This document shows, in pieces, positions 6,251-13,666 of a stretch of DNA of 14,644 bases. Position numbers and translations under genes: made by a program. Origin of the DNA: a bacterium (lineage in GTDB: Bacteria > AUK180); assembly GCA_021162505.1 (NCBI GenBank), contig JAGGYO010000266.1, positions 1-14,644 on the forward strand. Direction: 5' to 3'. The notes below the pieces were generated by a model. It did no database searches. It worked only from the letters and a program-made list of their open reading frames with translations, and was not told where the DNA came from. Every line of letters begins with the position of its first letter. The stretch's first letter is position 1.

Positions 6251-6298
6251 ATGAATAAAAATATAAAAGATCATTTATTCAATGGGAGGGCTCAATGA
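6251..6298 (+). CDS. Possible 15-residue leader peptide ORF upstream of the VIT/VWA gene
   Basis: An ATG at 6251-6253 opens a frame of 15 codons (MNKNIKDHLFNGRAQ) that ends in TGA at 6296-6298, overlapping the ATG of the next gene as ATGA. The predicted sigma-54 transcript starts at about 6250, so the message would be practically leaderless; no SD precedes it. The overlap is the classic geometry of translational coupling, and the frame reads through the downstream gene's SD. It could equally be chance in a short A+T-rich leader. Confidence 0.25.
   Translation: MNKNIKDHLFNGRAQ
6252..6281 (+). promoter_or_regulatory. Leader hairpin just before the VIT/VWA ribosome binding site
   Basis: TGAATAAA (6252-6259) can pair with TTTATTCA (6274-6281) over 8 bp with a 14-nt loop. 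The stem ends two bases before the GGGAGGG SD (6284-6290). It is made only of weak pairs apart from one G-C, so any effect on translation or mRNA stability is speculative. Confidence 0.3.
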
Positions 6299-8469
6299 AC
6301 AAGAAATTAGGGATTTTATTGCTTTTGGTGCTTGGCACATTTTTGTACACTTTTGGTGACGGTTATATCTTACCCGACCCGAAGATCAAAAGATTTCCCC
6401 TGCGACATTTAACATTGAACTATCACCGAGTCAATGTAAGGATTGAGGATCAATTGGTAACTACAAGAGTAGAAGAAGAGTTCCACAATCCCAATCGAAA
6501 GATATTTGAAGGAGTTTATTTTTTCCCTGTCCCCAAGGGAGCGGTAATAAGAAATTTCTTTATATACGAGAATGGAAAAAAGTTGAAGGGTGAATTATTA
6601 AAAGCAAGCGAAGCTAAAAGGATATATCAATCCATTGTTAGAAAAATGAAAGATCCCGGTTTATTGGAATGGTATAATTCTTCAACCTATATGATCAAAA
6701 TATATCCTGTACCGGCATTGCAAAATAAAAAGATCGTTGTTGAATATTCAGAAATGATCAACAATGAGAACGGACTTTTGAAATACAATTATCCTCTTAA
6801 GATAGAAAATCTTTCAAGACAAAGGATTGGGCAGGTCTCGATAAAATGCGAGATCAGATCAAAAGAAGCCATAAAGAATATCTATTCACCCACACATGAT
6901 ATTTCTATTAGTGAGCGTACAGAACATTTGGCAGTAGTTACATTTGAGCAGAATAATATGCAGCCGGATAAGGATTTTACCCTTTATTATTCTGTTTCAC
7001 CGGATGATGTGGGTATCAATTTGATAACTTATAAAAAAAATGGGGAAGACGGGTATTTTGCAGCATTATTTGCTCCAAAGATCAAGATAGATAAAAAGGA
7101 AATAGCTTCAAAGAATATTATATTTATTTTCGATCGCTCCGGATCAATGAGTGGGAAGAAAATTGTCCAAGCTAAAGCCGGATTGAAATTTTGTATGGAA
7201 CATCTAAATAAAAATGATAATTTTAATATTATTGCATTTAGTGATCATCAAGAGAAATTCTCAAAAACTATTGTAAGAACTTCACAAAAAAATATAAGCA
7301 GGGCGATCGATTTTATCAAGGAATTTGATGCTAACGGAGGAACCGATATTTACTCATCACTGGAAACGGGTCTATCCTATATGAAGGGTAAATCACAGAA
7401 TTATATTATTTTCTTAACGGACGGATTGCCCACCGTAGGGGTTCGCAATACTCAAACAATTTTGAAAATGGTAAAAAATAAAAACAATTCAAGTACGAAA
7501 ATATTCGTTTGGGGTGTTGGATACGATGTAAATACACACTTTTTAGATAAACTTGCCAATAATAATCAAGGATTTTCACAATATGTTGAACCCCAAGAAG
7601 ATATAGAGATCAAGGTCTCAAATTTCTATTCCAAGATACAGAACCCATTCCTTGTGAATATTGCATTTAAGATAAACGGAATTGATGTGTATGATATATT
7701 CCCTAAAGATCTTCCTGATCTGTTTGCAGGGAGCCAATTAGTTGTATTTGGTCGTTATAAAAATGGTGGAAAAGCCATTATGCAATTAAACGGGTCCTTG
7801 AATAATAAAAAGGTCACTTTTAAGCAAAGTGTTGATTTTTCGGCAAATTATCAAAGCAATGAAATGATCTCGTATATTTGGGCTTCGAGGAAAATTGGGT
7901 ATCTGACAGAACAGGTAAGATTGAACAGAAATCAGGAATTAATAGATGAGATAATCCGTTTATCAAAAAAATATGGTATTCTCACAGAATATACCTCGTT
8001 CATTGCAAGAGCAGATGCAATAGGCGAGACCACCAATGATTATAAAAAGAAATTCCACTCCCTTGCTACACCTGCAATGGCAGAACAAGAAGGGAAATAT
8101 GCTGTTAAACAAAGTAAAAAGATAGGCGGTTTGAAAAAAGCAAAGAGCGTTCGAGCAAATTCATATTATAATAGAACGGGAGAAAAGGTAGTTGTAAATA
8201 ATTTAAGGAACGCCAAGCAACAAAGTTTTGTTAATAATAACGGTGTATGGAATTCATTAGATATGAAGAAAAAGGAAGCGGCGTTTATGACCATACAAAC
8301 ATTTTCAGATGCCTACTTTAATTTAATTGAAAAATATCCAAAGATCCAAAAATATATTGCACTGGGCAATAATGTGATTTTCCGGTTCAATAATAGGTTA
8401 ATAGAGATAAATGAGAATAAGGGACTAACAAAATTATCAGGAAAAAAATTGGAGCAATTAGGAAAGTAG
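6295..8469 (+). CDS. Exported VIT domain / von Willebrand factor A domain protein
   Basis: A 724-residue protein with an N-terminal signal (MNKK then a hydrophobic core to about residue 20) and no lipobox cysteine, so probably periplasmic or surface-exposed. A VIT (vault/inter-alpha-trypsin inhibitor) domain covers about 30-160, with FHNPNRKIFEGVYFFPVPKG and the YxSIVR segment typical of the family. A VWA domain covers about 273-450 with a complete metal-ion-dependent adhesion site: D280-x-S282-x-S284 (FDRSGSM), T350 (GGTDIY) and D376 (LTDG). The C-terminal 200 residues are lysine- and asparagine-rich without a recognised domain; no C-terminal membrane anchor is seen. Such proteins probably mediate metal-dependent protein contacts, but the partner is unknown. 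The SD GGGAGGG is five bases before the ATG. Expression is probably RpoN-controlled. It converges on the transketolase gene with two bases between the stop codons. Confidence 0.9.
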   Translation: MNKKLGILLLLVLGTFLYTFGDGYILPDPKIKRFPLRHLTLNYHRVNVRIEDQLVTTRVEEEFHNPNRKIFEGVYFFPVPKGAVIRNFFIYENGKKLKGELLKASEAKRIYQSIVRKMKDPGLLEWYNSSTYMIKIYPVPALQNKKIVVEYSEMINNENGLLKYNYPLKIENLSRQRIGQVSIKCEIRSKEAIKNIYSPTHDISISERTEHLAVVTFEQNNMQPDKDFTLYYSVSPDDVGINLITYKKNGEDGYFAALFAPKIKIDKKEIASKNIIFIFDRSGSMSGKKIVQAKAGLKFCMEHLNKNDNFNIIAFSDHQEKFSKTIVRTSQKNISRAIDFIKEFDANGGTDIYSSLETGLSYMKGKSQNYIIFLTDGLPTVGVRNTQTILKMVKNKNNSSTKIFVWGVGYDVNTHFLDKLANNNQGFSQYVEPQEDIEIKVSNFYSKIQNPFLVNIAFKINGIDVYDIFPKDLPDLFAGSQLVVFGRYKNGGKAIMQLNGSLNNKKVTFKQSVDFSANYQSNEMISYIWASRKIGYLTEQVRLNRNQELIDEIIRLSKKYGILTEYTSFIARADAIGETTNDYKKKFHSLATPAMAEQEGKYAVKQSKKIGGLKKAKSVRANSYYNRTGEKVVVNNLRNAKQQSFVNNNGVWNSLDMKKKEAAFMTIQTFSDAYFNLIEKYPKIQKYIALGNNVIFRFNNRLIEINENKGLTKLSGKKLEQLGK

Positions 8470-8471
8470 AA

Positions 8472-10301
8472 TCAATTAAATACCCTATTCGCGATCTTTT
8501 CAGGACTTAGACCAGCAAGATCATATAATATTTTTGCATTTCCGGAATAAAAGTATTTGTCTATTCCTATTTTTATGATCTCATTTGTTCTGTCCCCGAA
8601 TTTTTCCGCGATTATTACACCTAAACCCGAATTTACATTATGATCTTCAATGGTAATGATCTTTTTGGGAAATACCTTATCATTGAAAAAATTATCATCA
8701 AAAAAAAGCGGCGTGGCAATATGAAATAAGGCGGCTGATATCCCTTTTTTTTCTAATATCTCACATGCTTTTTGACCATTGCCTGCAACTTGTCCCGTAG
8801 AAATGATCCAAACCTCATTCCCCTTTCTTATTTCATCTACCTTACCGTATTCGTATTTATAGTTTTCATTATAAAAAGGCGTACCGTCTTCTTTTTTTAT
8901 GGGGTCAAGTTTTGATCTTCCCATACCAATATATTTATTGCCGCTATTTGCAAAAACATGATCAAAAATATGCTGCAAATGATTATAATCAGCAGGTAAA
9001 AATAATTTAAATCCAAATAAATTCTTTAAAAGTCCAATATAGTCGATCTCCTGATGTGTCTTACCGTCTTCTCCAACATCGATGCCAATATGAGTGGCGA
9101 TAATATTCAAATTAGCATTATTTATATCATTTAAACGCATTTGATTATACACTTCACTGAGATTGAACATGCCAAAATCCGCCCAGAACACATTGAAATC
9201 ACCTCTTGATAAGGCACCTGATAATGTAGCAATATTATGTTCCATTACTCCGGATTCAAAAAAATGGGTGGGATTGTTTTTCCAAAAATCTTTTGTCTTT
9301 ACAGAGCTACTGAGATCACAATCAAAAACAATGATATTTTCATTTTTTTCAGCCGCATTTGCAAGATAATTTCCCCACATTCCCCTTAGGTCTGATCTCT
9401 CTTTTTTGAGTTCTTTTTCGGGAGGAATAAAATCAACATTTCTTTTATTTATATGGTCAATCTTTTTAAAATTACCGGTATCTCTCATTTCTTTGAATTT
9501 AATATATTCGGAAGTAAAGCCCAATTCCTTTGAGATTTTCTCATATTCTTCCGGTGTCAATGTTTTTCCGTGATAATCGGGTTTGTCCTCCATTAATGAA
9601 ACACCGTTACCCATTGTGGTTCCTGCTATAATTATATAGGGTCCTTCCTTTTCTGTTTTTAATTTTTGAATTGTATTATAAATATCATTAAGATCATTCC
9701 CTTTGACCTTAATAAGTTTCCAGCCATCCGCTTCATAGTCCTTTTCTATATTGACATTCATTACCTTTTCTGTTCTACCGCTTATTTGAATATGATTTCT
9801 ATCGATAATGCCAATTAAATTATTAAGTTTATGATGCTTTGCCCATTTTCTCGCCTCTGCGGTTTGTCCCTTTGCCTGTTCCGCATCACCCATTACACAG
9901 TATGCGAATTTTCCTGAATTTTTCAACTTTTCATTGAGTGCAAAACCGCACGCTGCAGAAAGTCCTTGCCCAAGATTACCTGTTGACCATGCAATACCGG
10001 GGATATGGTTTTCAATATGTCCTTCAAAGGGGGATTTTGGATATCTAAAAAATGCAAGGGCTTGATTCAAAGGGATTACACCAAGATGACCCAATACCGT
10101 ATAAACACCAGCTGAAACATGTCCATTTGATACCACAATATTTTCACCAATTTTTTCCTTATACCAGCCGGCACTAATATATGTTGCGAAAAGAATTTCC
10201 AAAGATGATAATGCCCCGCCCGGGTGACCGGATGCCGAAATAGTGGTCATTGTTAAAATATCATGCCTTGCTTTTTTAATGTTTACATTTTCTATTCTCA
10301 T
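8472..10301 (-). CDS. tkt: Transketolase
   Basis: A thiamine-diphosphate enzyme moving two-carbon units between sugar phosphates in the non-oxidative pentose phosphate pathway. All three domains lie in one 609-residue chain, slightly shorter than typical bacterial transketolases. The diphosphate domain has SGHPGG (24-29), the GH pair in NGHVSAGVY (60-61), STGNLGQGLS (106-115) and the cofactor motif GDAE (138-141) ending in DRN (167-169). The pyrimidine domain has the catalytic glutamate E354 (GVMEHN) and GEDGKTHQE (410-418). A C-terminal transketolase domain follows from about 490. The second residue of the GDG motif pair is altered (GDA), which is tolerated in the superfamily. The start ATG has the SD AAAGGAG five bases upstream. 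A monocistronic unit is likely, with the promoter at 10322-10350. Substrate specificity within the transketolase group cannot be fixed from sequence. Confidence 0.92.
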   Translation of the reverse strand: MRIENVNIKKARHDILTMTTISASGHPGGALSSLEILFATYISAGWYKEKIGENIVVSNGHVSAGVYTVLGHLGVIPLNQALAFFRYPKSPFEGHIENHIPGIAWSTGNLGQGLSAACGFALNEKLKNSGKFAYCVMGDAEQAKGQTAEARKWAKHHKLNNLIGIIDRNHIQISGRTEKVMNVNIEKDYEADGWKLIKVKGNDLNDIYNTIQKLKTEKEGPYIIIAGTTMGNGVSLMEDKPDYHGKTLTPEEYEKISKELGFTSEYIKFKEMRDTGNFKKIDHINKRNVDFIPPEKELKKERSDLRGMWGNYLANAAEKNENIIVFDCDLSSSVKTKDFWKNNPTHFFESGVMEHNIATLSGALSRGDFNVFWADFGMFNLSEVYNQMRLNDINNANLNIIATHIGIDVGEDGKTHQEIDYIGLLKNLFGFKLFLPADYNHLQHIFDHVFANSGNKYIGMGRSKLDPIKKEDGTPFYNENYKYEYGKVDEIRKGNEVWIISTGQVAGNGQKACEILEKKGISAALFHIATPLFFDDNFFNDKVFPKKIITIEDHNVNSGLGVIIAEKFGDRTNEIIKIGIDKYFYSGNAKILYDLAGLSPEKIANRVFN

Positions 10302-10321
10302 AGCTTCTCCTTTAATGGTTA

Positions 10322-10350
10322 ATTATACAATATATGATAAAATTATTCAA
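10322..10350 (-). promoter_or_regulatory. Sigma-70-type promoter of the transketolase gene
   Basis: On the minus strand: -35 TTGAAT (10350-10345), 17-bp spacer and a consensus -10 TATAAT (10327-10322). Transcription would start near 10315, giving a leader of about 14 bases that still includes the SD. Upstream lies an A+T-rich tract containing the palindrome TTAAGCTTAA (10368-10377). Confidence 0.8.
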
Positions 10351-10395
10351 AGGTTTACCAATTTAAATTAAGCTTAAAACTTCTCTAATATTTTC

Positions 10396-10457
10396 ATATA
10401 TTTCAAGTATAAATGAAATATATTTTAATTTCCGATATGTTTCAGGTATAACTGAAA
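10396..10457. repeat. Two copies of an imperfect 18-bp palindrome
   Basis: TTTCAAGTATAAATGAAA (10401-10418) and TTTCAGGTATAACTGAAA (10440-10457) share 16 of 18 positions, both in the same orientation, 39 bp apart. Outer arms are TTTCA/TGAAA; in the first copy the pairing extends to a 10-bp stem (10396-10405 with 10414-10423). They lie between the methyltransferase stop and the transketolase promoter, about 95-135 bases upstream of the predicted start. Neither is followed by a T-run on the minus strand, so paired operators are more likely than terminators. The protein that would bind is unknown. Confidence 0.5.
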
Positions 10458-10464
10458 GATACCT

Positions 10465-11268
10465 TTATTCTTTTATTGCTTTCAGCGTGAACATTAATGG
10501 AATTTTTTGCTCATAATTGGGTAAATACCACCAGCTGTCTTTGTTCCTTTTCATTTGCGGTAATGCCTTATAGAACAGCTTGTTATACTCATTAAAAAAT
10601 TCAATTTTAAATCCTGCATTTGAAAGTGAATTAATTATATCGCTTAAAGACCACTGCCATTCAAAAGAAGGATTTTTCACAATATAATCATCTGCTGAAT
10701 AATCAGGACCGCCTGCATCCCATTTGATAGGTTGAGCATTATGAAAATAATTATAGTCAATTTTCAAAGCCCCATCCGGTTCATCTTCAAAGGTATTTAA
10801 AATAGGGTGAGATTCCATAAGATAAAAGAACCCTTTGGGTTTTAAAAAATGTTCTATTATTTTAGCCCATTGTTTTAGGTCTTTCAGCCAGCACAATACC
10901 CCTTGGGTTGAATACACAATATCAAATTTCTCATTCAATAAGTCCTTCAGGTCATATACATTAGATTGGATAAATTCTGCTTTTATCCCAAGTTCCTTTT
11001 TCAATTTATTGGCATATTCAATGGATCTTTTTGAAAAGTCAACACCTGTGACAATAGCACCTTCTCTTGCCAAAGAAAGCGTATCTATCCCAATATGGCA
11101 TTGAAGATGAAGGATCTTTTTACCTTTAATCTTACCAAGCTCTTTCAGTTGGATTTCATCGAGAGAGGACATCCCTGTCTTAAATGATGCAATATCATAC
11201 GATCTAATATGAATATCAGTAAGTTCATTCCATAGCTTTTCATTTTGTTTCTCAAAATTATTTGCCAT
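10465..11268 (-). CDS. Class I SAM-dependent methyltransferase
   Basis: A 267-residue cytoplasmic protein. The SAM-binding core is KILHLQCHIGIDTLSLA (from residue 51), where the usual DxGCGxG is replaced by HLQCHIGID, a variant found in a recognisable group of bacterial methyltransferases. The beta-2 acid is D77 (VTGVDFS). Then come FIQSNVYDL (99-107), FDIVYST (115-121) and LKPKGFFYLMESHP (142-155). The C-terminal part carries WQWSLSDIINSLSNAGF, the usual closing element. The substrate is unknown. It overlaps the zinc-ribbon gene upstream by 11 bases and closes a three-gene operon. Only a weak purine-rich SD precedes its ATG, so coupling to the upstream gene is likely. It is not closely similar by eye to the methyltransferase at 157-876. 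Confidence 0.85.
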   Translation of the reverse strand: MANNFEKQNEKLWNELTDIHIRSYDIASFKTGMSSLDEIQLKELGKIKGKKILHLQCHIGIDTLSLAREGAIVTGVDFSKRSIEYANKLKKELGIKAEFIQSNVYDLKDLLNEKFDIVYSTQGVLCWLKDLKQWAKIIEHFLKPKGFFYLMESHPILNTFEDEPDGALKIDYNYFHNAQPIKWDAGGPDYSADDYIVKNPSFEWQWSLSDIINSLSNAGFKIEFFNEYNKLFYKALPQMKRNKDSWWYLPNYEQKIPLMFTLKAIKE

Positions 11269-11698
11269 TTGTCTCTTTCTCGTTGGGTATTTTAGGATAC
11301 AGAGTTATTTTGTCGTGATCCTTTAAACCCATATATATCCCCATATCTGCACTCTCAAGTTCTATTTTGTTAATATCTTTTTTTGAAATACTGAAAAATA
11401 AATCTATAAAGTATGCAACAATTGTCATTGCCGTACCGATTAGAAATGTCTTGATAGTCATTATTCTTGTAAGTTTTAATATAACCAAAACTATAAGTAT
11501 CAATAAATAAAATAACTGAAATAATTTTGAATATTTTTGGGGTAAGTGTTTTATTTCAAATATCTCATTACAATGAGAACATTTAACATATTTTTTATTT
11601 CCCATGTAAAAATATTCTTCTGCACTAAAGATAATATTTTGACATTTGGGACAAAGTTTGATATTTGAAGGTAAGGAGCTATTTTTTGAGCTTTTCAT
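11258..11698 (-). CDS. Zinc-ribbon membrane protein (paralogue of 13667-14098)
   Basis: 146 residues. The N-terminal cytoplasmic zinc ribbon has cysteines at 16, 19, 40 and 43 (LCPKC and VKCSHC) followed by FEIK, the pattern of MJ0042-type ribbons. Two predicted membrane helices follow at about 61-80 and 84-107, then a short polar tail. It has the same architecture and the same cysteine positions as the gene at 13667-14098. The ATG lies 20 bases inside the upstream membrane-protein gene with no clear SD, so translation is probably coupled. No function is known to me; the ribbon suggests binding of zinc and perhaps a protein partner at the membrane. Confidence 0.75.
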   Translation of the reverse strand: MKSSKNSSLPSNIKLCPKCQNIIFSAEEYFYMGNKKYVKCSHCNEIFEIKHLPQKYSKLFQLFYLLILIVLVILKLTRIMTIKTFLIGTAMTIVAYFIDLFFSISKKDINKIELESADMGIYMGLKDHDKITLYPKIPNEKETNGK

Positions 11699-12068
11699 TT
11701 TGTATACTTATGCCAAATGTTCTCACACAATTACACATACCATGAAATATAGAACAAACTCCTCCGAATATACTGAATATTCCCCAAAATATGGGTAATC
11801 CTATAATATTCAAAAATGTTGGTTCCGGTTTAAATTTTATCACAAGATAAATGCCGTAGGTTATCAAATATGCCCCTACAGTAATAAGAATATGACCGAA
11901 AATAACAATACCTACCCTACTTTTAGTAAAAGACAATATAATGAGTCCTAAACCAATAGCAAAGGGTATGGCTCCAGCCGCAGCAGTAGCTCTTATCATT
12001 ATTAAAATACCAAAAAGAGACAATAAAACACCAAGAATAATGTTTATCAAATTTTTTCCCTTTTTCAT
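11679..12068 (-). CDS. Small four-helix membrane protein of unknown function
   Basis: 129 residues, almost wholly hydrophobic, with likely transmembrane helices at about 7-25, 29-47, 52-78 and 86-108 and a lysine-rich C-terminal end. Cysteines near the end of helix 4 (C105, C112, C114) are the only distinctive residues. I do not recognise a family. The start ATG has a strong SD (AAGGAGAG) and the promoter at 12102-12130, so it is the first gene of the operon with the zinc-ribbon protein and the methyltransferase. Confidence 0.7.
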   Translation of the reverse strand: MKKGKNLINIILGVLLSLFGILIMIRATAAAGAIPFAIGLGLIILSFTKSRVGIVIFGHILITVGAYLITYGIYLVIKFKPEPTFLNIIGLPIFWGIFSIFGGVCSIFHGMCNCVRTFGISIQNEKLKK

Positions 12069-12101
12069 ATACTCTCCTTTTTCACTCAGCGATATAACGG
12101 T

Positions 12102-12130
12102 ATTATATATAATTATTAAACATAAAACAA
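12102..12130 (-). promoter_or_regulatory. Sigma-70-type promoter of the membrane protein/zinc-ribbon/methyltransferase operon
   Basis: On the minus strand: -35 TTGTTT (12130-12125), 17-bp spacer and consensus -10 TATAAT (12107-12102). Transcription would start near 12095, about 27 bases before the ATG. It diverges from the promoter at 12213-12241. Confidence 0.7.
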
Positions 12131-12212
12131 TCTTTTCTTTCTTACGGTGTTTCGTATTTATTAATTATTAGGGTGTTTGTGCTACAATTTTTATAAAAGT
12201 AACAAAAAACAC

Positions 12213-12241
12213 TTGACTTTGAATAAAAAAAAAGATAGAAT
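12213..12241 (+). promoter_or_regulatory. Sigma-70-type promoter of the flavoprotein gene
   Basis: -35 TTGACT (12213-12218), 17-bp spacer and -10 TAGAAT (12236-12241). Transcription would start near 12248, giving a leader of about 72 bases with the hairpin at 12251-12292. TTGTGAA at 12243-12249 resembles one half of a Rex (NADH-sensing repressor) site, but the other half (GGAACAA) matches poorly. Confidence 0.7.
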
Positions 12242-12250
12242 ATTGTGAAA

Positions 12251-12292
12251 AAAGGAACAAACTTTCTTGGACTGACTCGGGTTTGTTCTTTT
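12251..12292 (+). promoter_or_regulatory. Leader hairpin (possible attenuator) before the flavoprotein gene
   Basis: AAAGGAACAAAC (12251-12262) pairs with GTTTGTTCTTTT (12281-12292) over 12 bp including one G-T pair, with an 18-nt loop. It begins a few bases after the predicted start of transcription and ends about 16 bases before the SD. On the plus strand the terminal T-run is short and part of the stem; on the minus strand the same stem is followed by CTTTTTTT, a better terminator. It could protect the mRNA end, attenuate transcription or block antisense transcripts. Confidence 0.45.
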
Positions 12293-12319
12293 AAAAAAAG
12301 CATTTTATAGGAGGTGCTT

Positions 12320-13666
12320 ATGAACAATTATGATGTTATTATTATTGGCGGCGGACCCGGTGGATTTACAGCTGCACTTTCTGCTAAGAATACATATCCT
12401 GACAGAAAAGTTTTGCTCATTAGAAAAGATGATATTACAATGATACCGTGTGGAATTCCATATGTTTTTCACAGTCTTCAACACATAGATGATAATATTT
12501 TACCTGATGGCGGATTGAAGAAAAACGGTATTGAAATTCTAATAGATGATGTTATCTCCGGTAATGGTGAAGCGAAAACCCTAAAATTAAAAAGCGGTAA
12601 AACATTATCCTATGGGAAATTAGTCATTGCCACCGGTTCAACAGTTTTTATACCCCCAATTTCAGGTATTGAAAAAAATGGCGTGTATTTTATAAAAAAG
12701 AACACAAATTATCTTAAAAAAATTAAACCGGAATTATTGGATAAGCAAAATATTGTTATTATTGGCGGAGGTTTTATTGGCATAGAAATGGCTGATGAGC
12801 TCATCAAGGCCGGGAAAAATATTACAATTATCGAAAAATTACCGTCATTATTGCCTCTTTCAATGGATAAAGAATTTGGGAATATGGTAAAAGAAAGATT
12901 GGAAGAACTACATTGCAAAGTGATCCTTGAATTATCCGTTAAAGAATTAAAAGGCGAAACAGCTGTGAATGAAGTAATATTAGAAGATGATGAAAAAATT
13001 CCCGTTGATGGTGTAGTTATAGCAATCGGATATAGACCTAATATTGGGTTGGCTAAAGAAATGAAATTGGAATATAACGAAAGATACGGAATACTCGTTG
13101 ATGAATATTTGCGAACATCTGATAAGAATATTTTCGGGGTTGGTGATTGCACGGCAAAGAAAGATTTTTTATTAGGGAATTATACAAAATTAATGTTAGC
13201 ATCATCTGCCATGGCACAAGGAAGGTTAGCCGGCTCAAATCTTTTCGAGATCAAAGTGATCAAACAATTCCCCGGAGCATTGGGAACATTTTCGACAAAG
13301 GTCGGTGGCATCGCCTTGGGAAGCACAGGACTTAATGAAAAGCAAGCACAGACCTTGGGAATTGACTATTTTATTGGTTTAAGCGAGACATTTGACAAAC
13401 ATCCAGGAAAAATTCCCGGTGCAAGTAAAATTTATATGAAGTTGATCTTTGCAAAATATTCCCATGTCCTCTTAGGAGCACAGATAAAAGGCGGAGATTC
13501 AATTGGTGAAATGATCAATATGCTTTCACTTGCTATTCAAAAAAATATGACAGATATGGAAATTGATACATTACAAATTGGCACACATCCGCTATTAACA
13601 GCATCACCCATAGCATACCCTGTAATAAATGCAACCGTAAATAGTATTTTGAAGTGGTTTAAATAA
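12320..13666 (+). CDS. FAD-dependent pyridine nucleotide-disulfide oxidoreductase (NADH oxidase / CoA-disulfide reductase type)
   Basis: A 448-residue flavoprotein. The FAD-binding motif is GGGPGG (10-15), then ATGS (104-107), the NAD(P)-binding motif GGGFIGIE (149-156) with acidic E172 at the end of the next strand (favouring NADH), and the second FAD motif TSDKNIFGVGDC (266-277). A single cysteine, C44 in PCGIPY, occupies the place of the redox cysteine of NADH oxidases, NADH peroxidases and CoA-disulfide reductases. The C-terminal dimerisation domain is present (VGGIALGSTGLNEKQA). Likely reactions are NADH-dependent reduction of oxygen, CoA disulfide or polysulfide; sequence alone does not choose. 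The true start is the ATG at 12320, with AGGAGG (12309-12314) five bases upstream; an in-frame GTG at 12314 overlaps that SD and is rejected. Its stop codon abuts that of the next, convergent gene. Confidence 0.9.
   Translation: MNNYDVIIIGGGPGGFTAALSAKNTYPDRKVLLIRKDDITMIPCGIPYVFHSLQHIDDNILPDGGLKKNGIEILIDDVISGNGEAKTLKLKSGKTLSYGKLVIATGSTVFIPPISGIEKNGVYFIKKNTNYLKKIKPELLDKQNIVIIGGGFIGIEMADELIKAGKNITIIEKLPSLLPLSMDKEFGNMVKERLEELHCKVILELSVKELKGETAVNEVILEDDEKIPVDGVVIAIGYRPNIGLAKEMKLEYNERYGILVDEYLRTSDKNIFGVGDCTAKKDFLLGNYTKLMLASSAMAQGRLAGSNLFEIKVIKQFPGALGTFSTKVGGIALGSTGLNEKQAQTLGIDYFIGLSETFDKHPGKIPGASKIYMKLIFAKYSHVLLGAQIKGGDSIGEMINMLSLAIQKNMTDMEIDTLQIGTHPLLTASPIAYPVINATVNSILKWFK

Noticed and set aside
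8472..10301. 1-deoxyxylulose-5-phosphate synthase instead of transketolase
   Set aside because: The SGHPGG, STGNLGQGLS, GVMEHN and GEDGKTHQE motifs follow the transketolase pattern, and DXS-specific motifs such as GDGALTGG are absent.
12243..12260. Rex operator at the flavoprotein promoter
   Set aside because: Only the left half TTGTGAA fits; the right half GGAACAA matches four of seven positions, too weak to annotate as a site.
12314..12319. GTG start two codons upstream for the flavoprotein
   Set aside because: The GTG overlaps the AGGAGG that serves the ATG at 12320, and has no SD of its own.
12709..13152. Minus-strand ORF of 147 codons inside the flavoprotein gene
   Set aside because: Serine/isoleucine-rich shadow of a well-conserved FAD/NAD-binding coding region; no promoter or SD.
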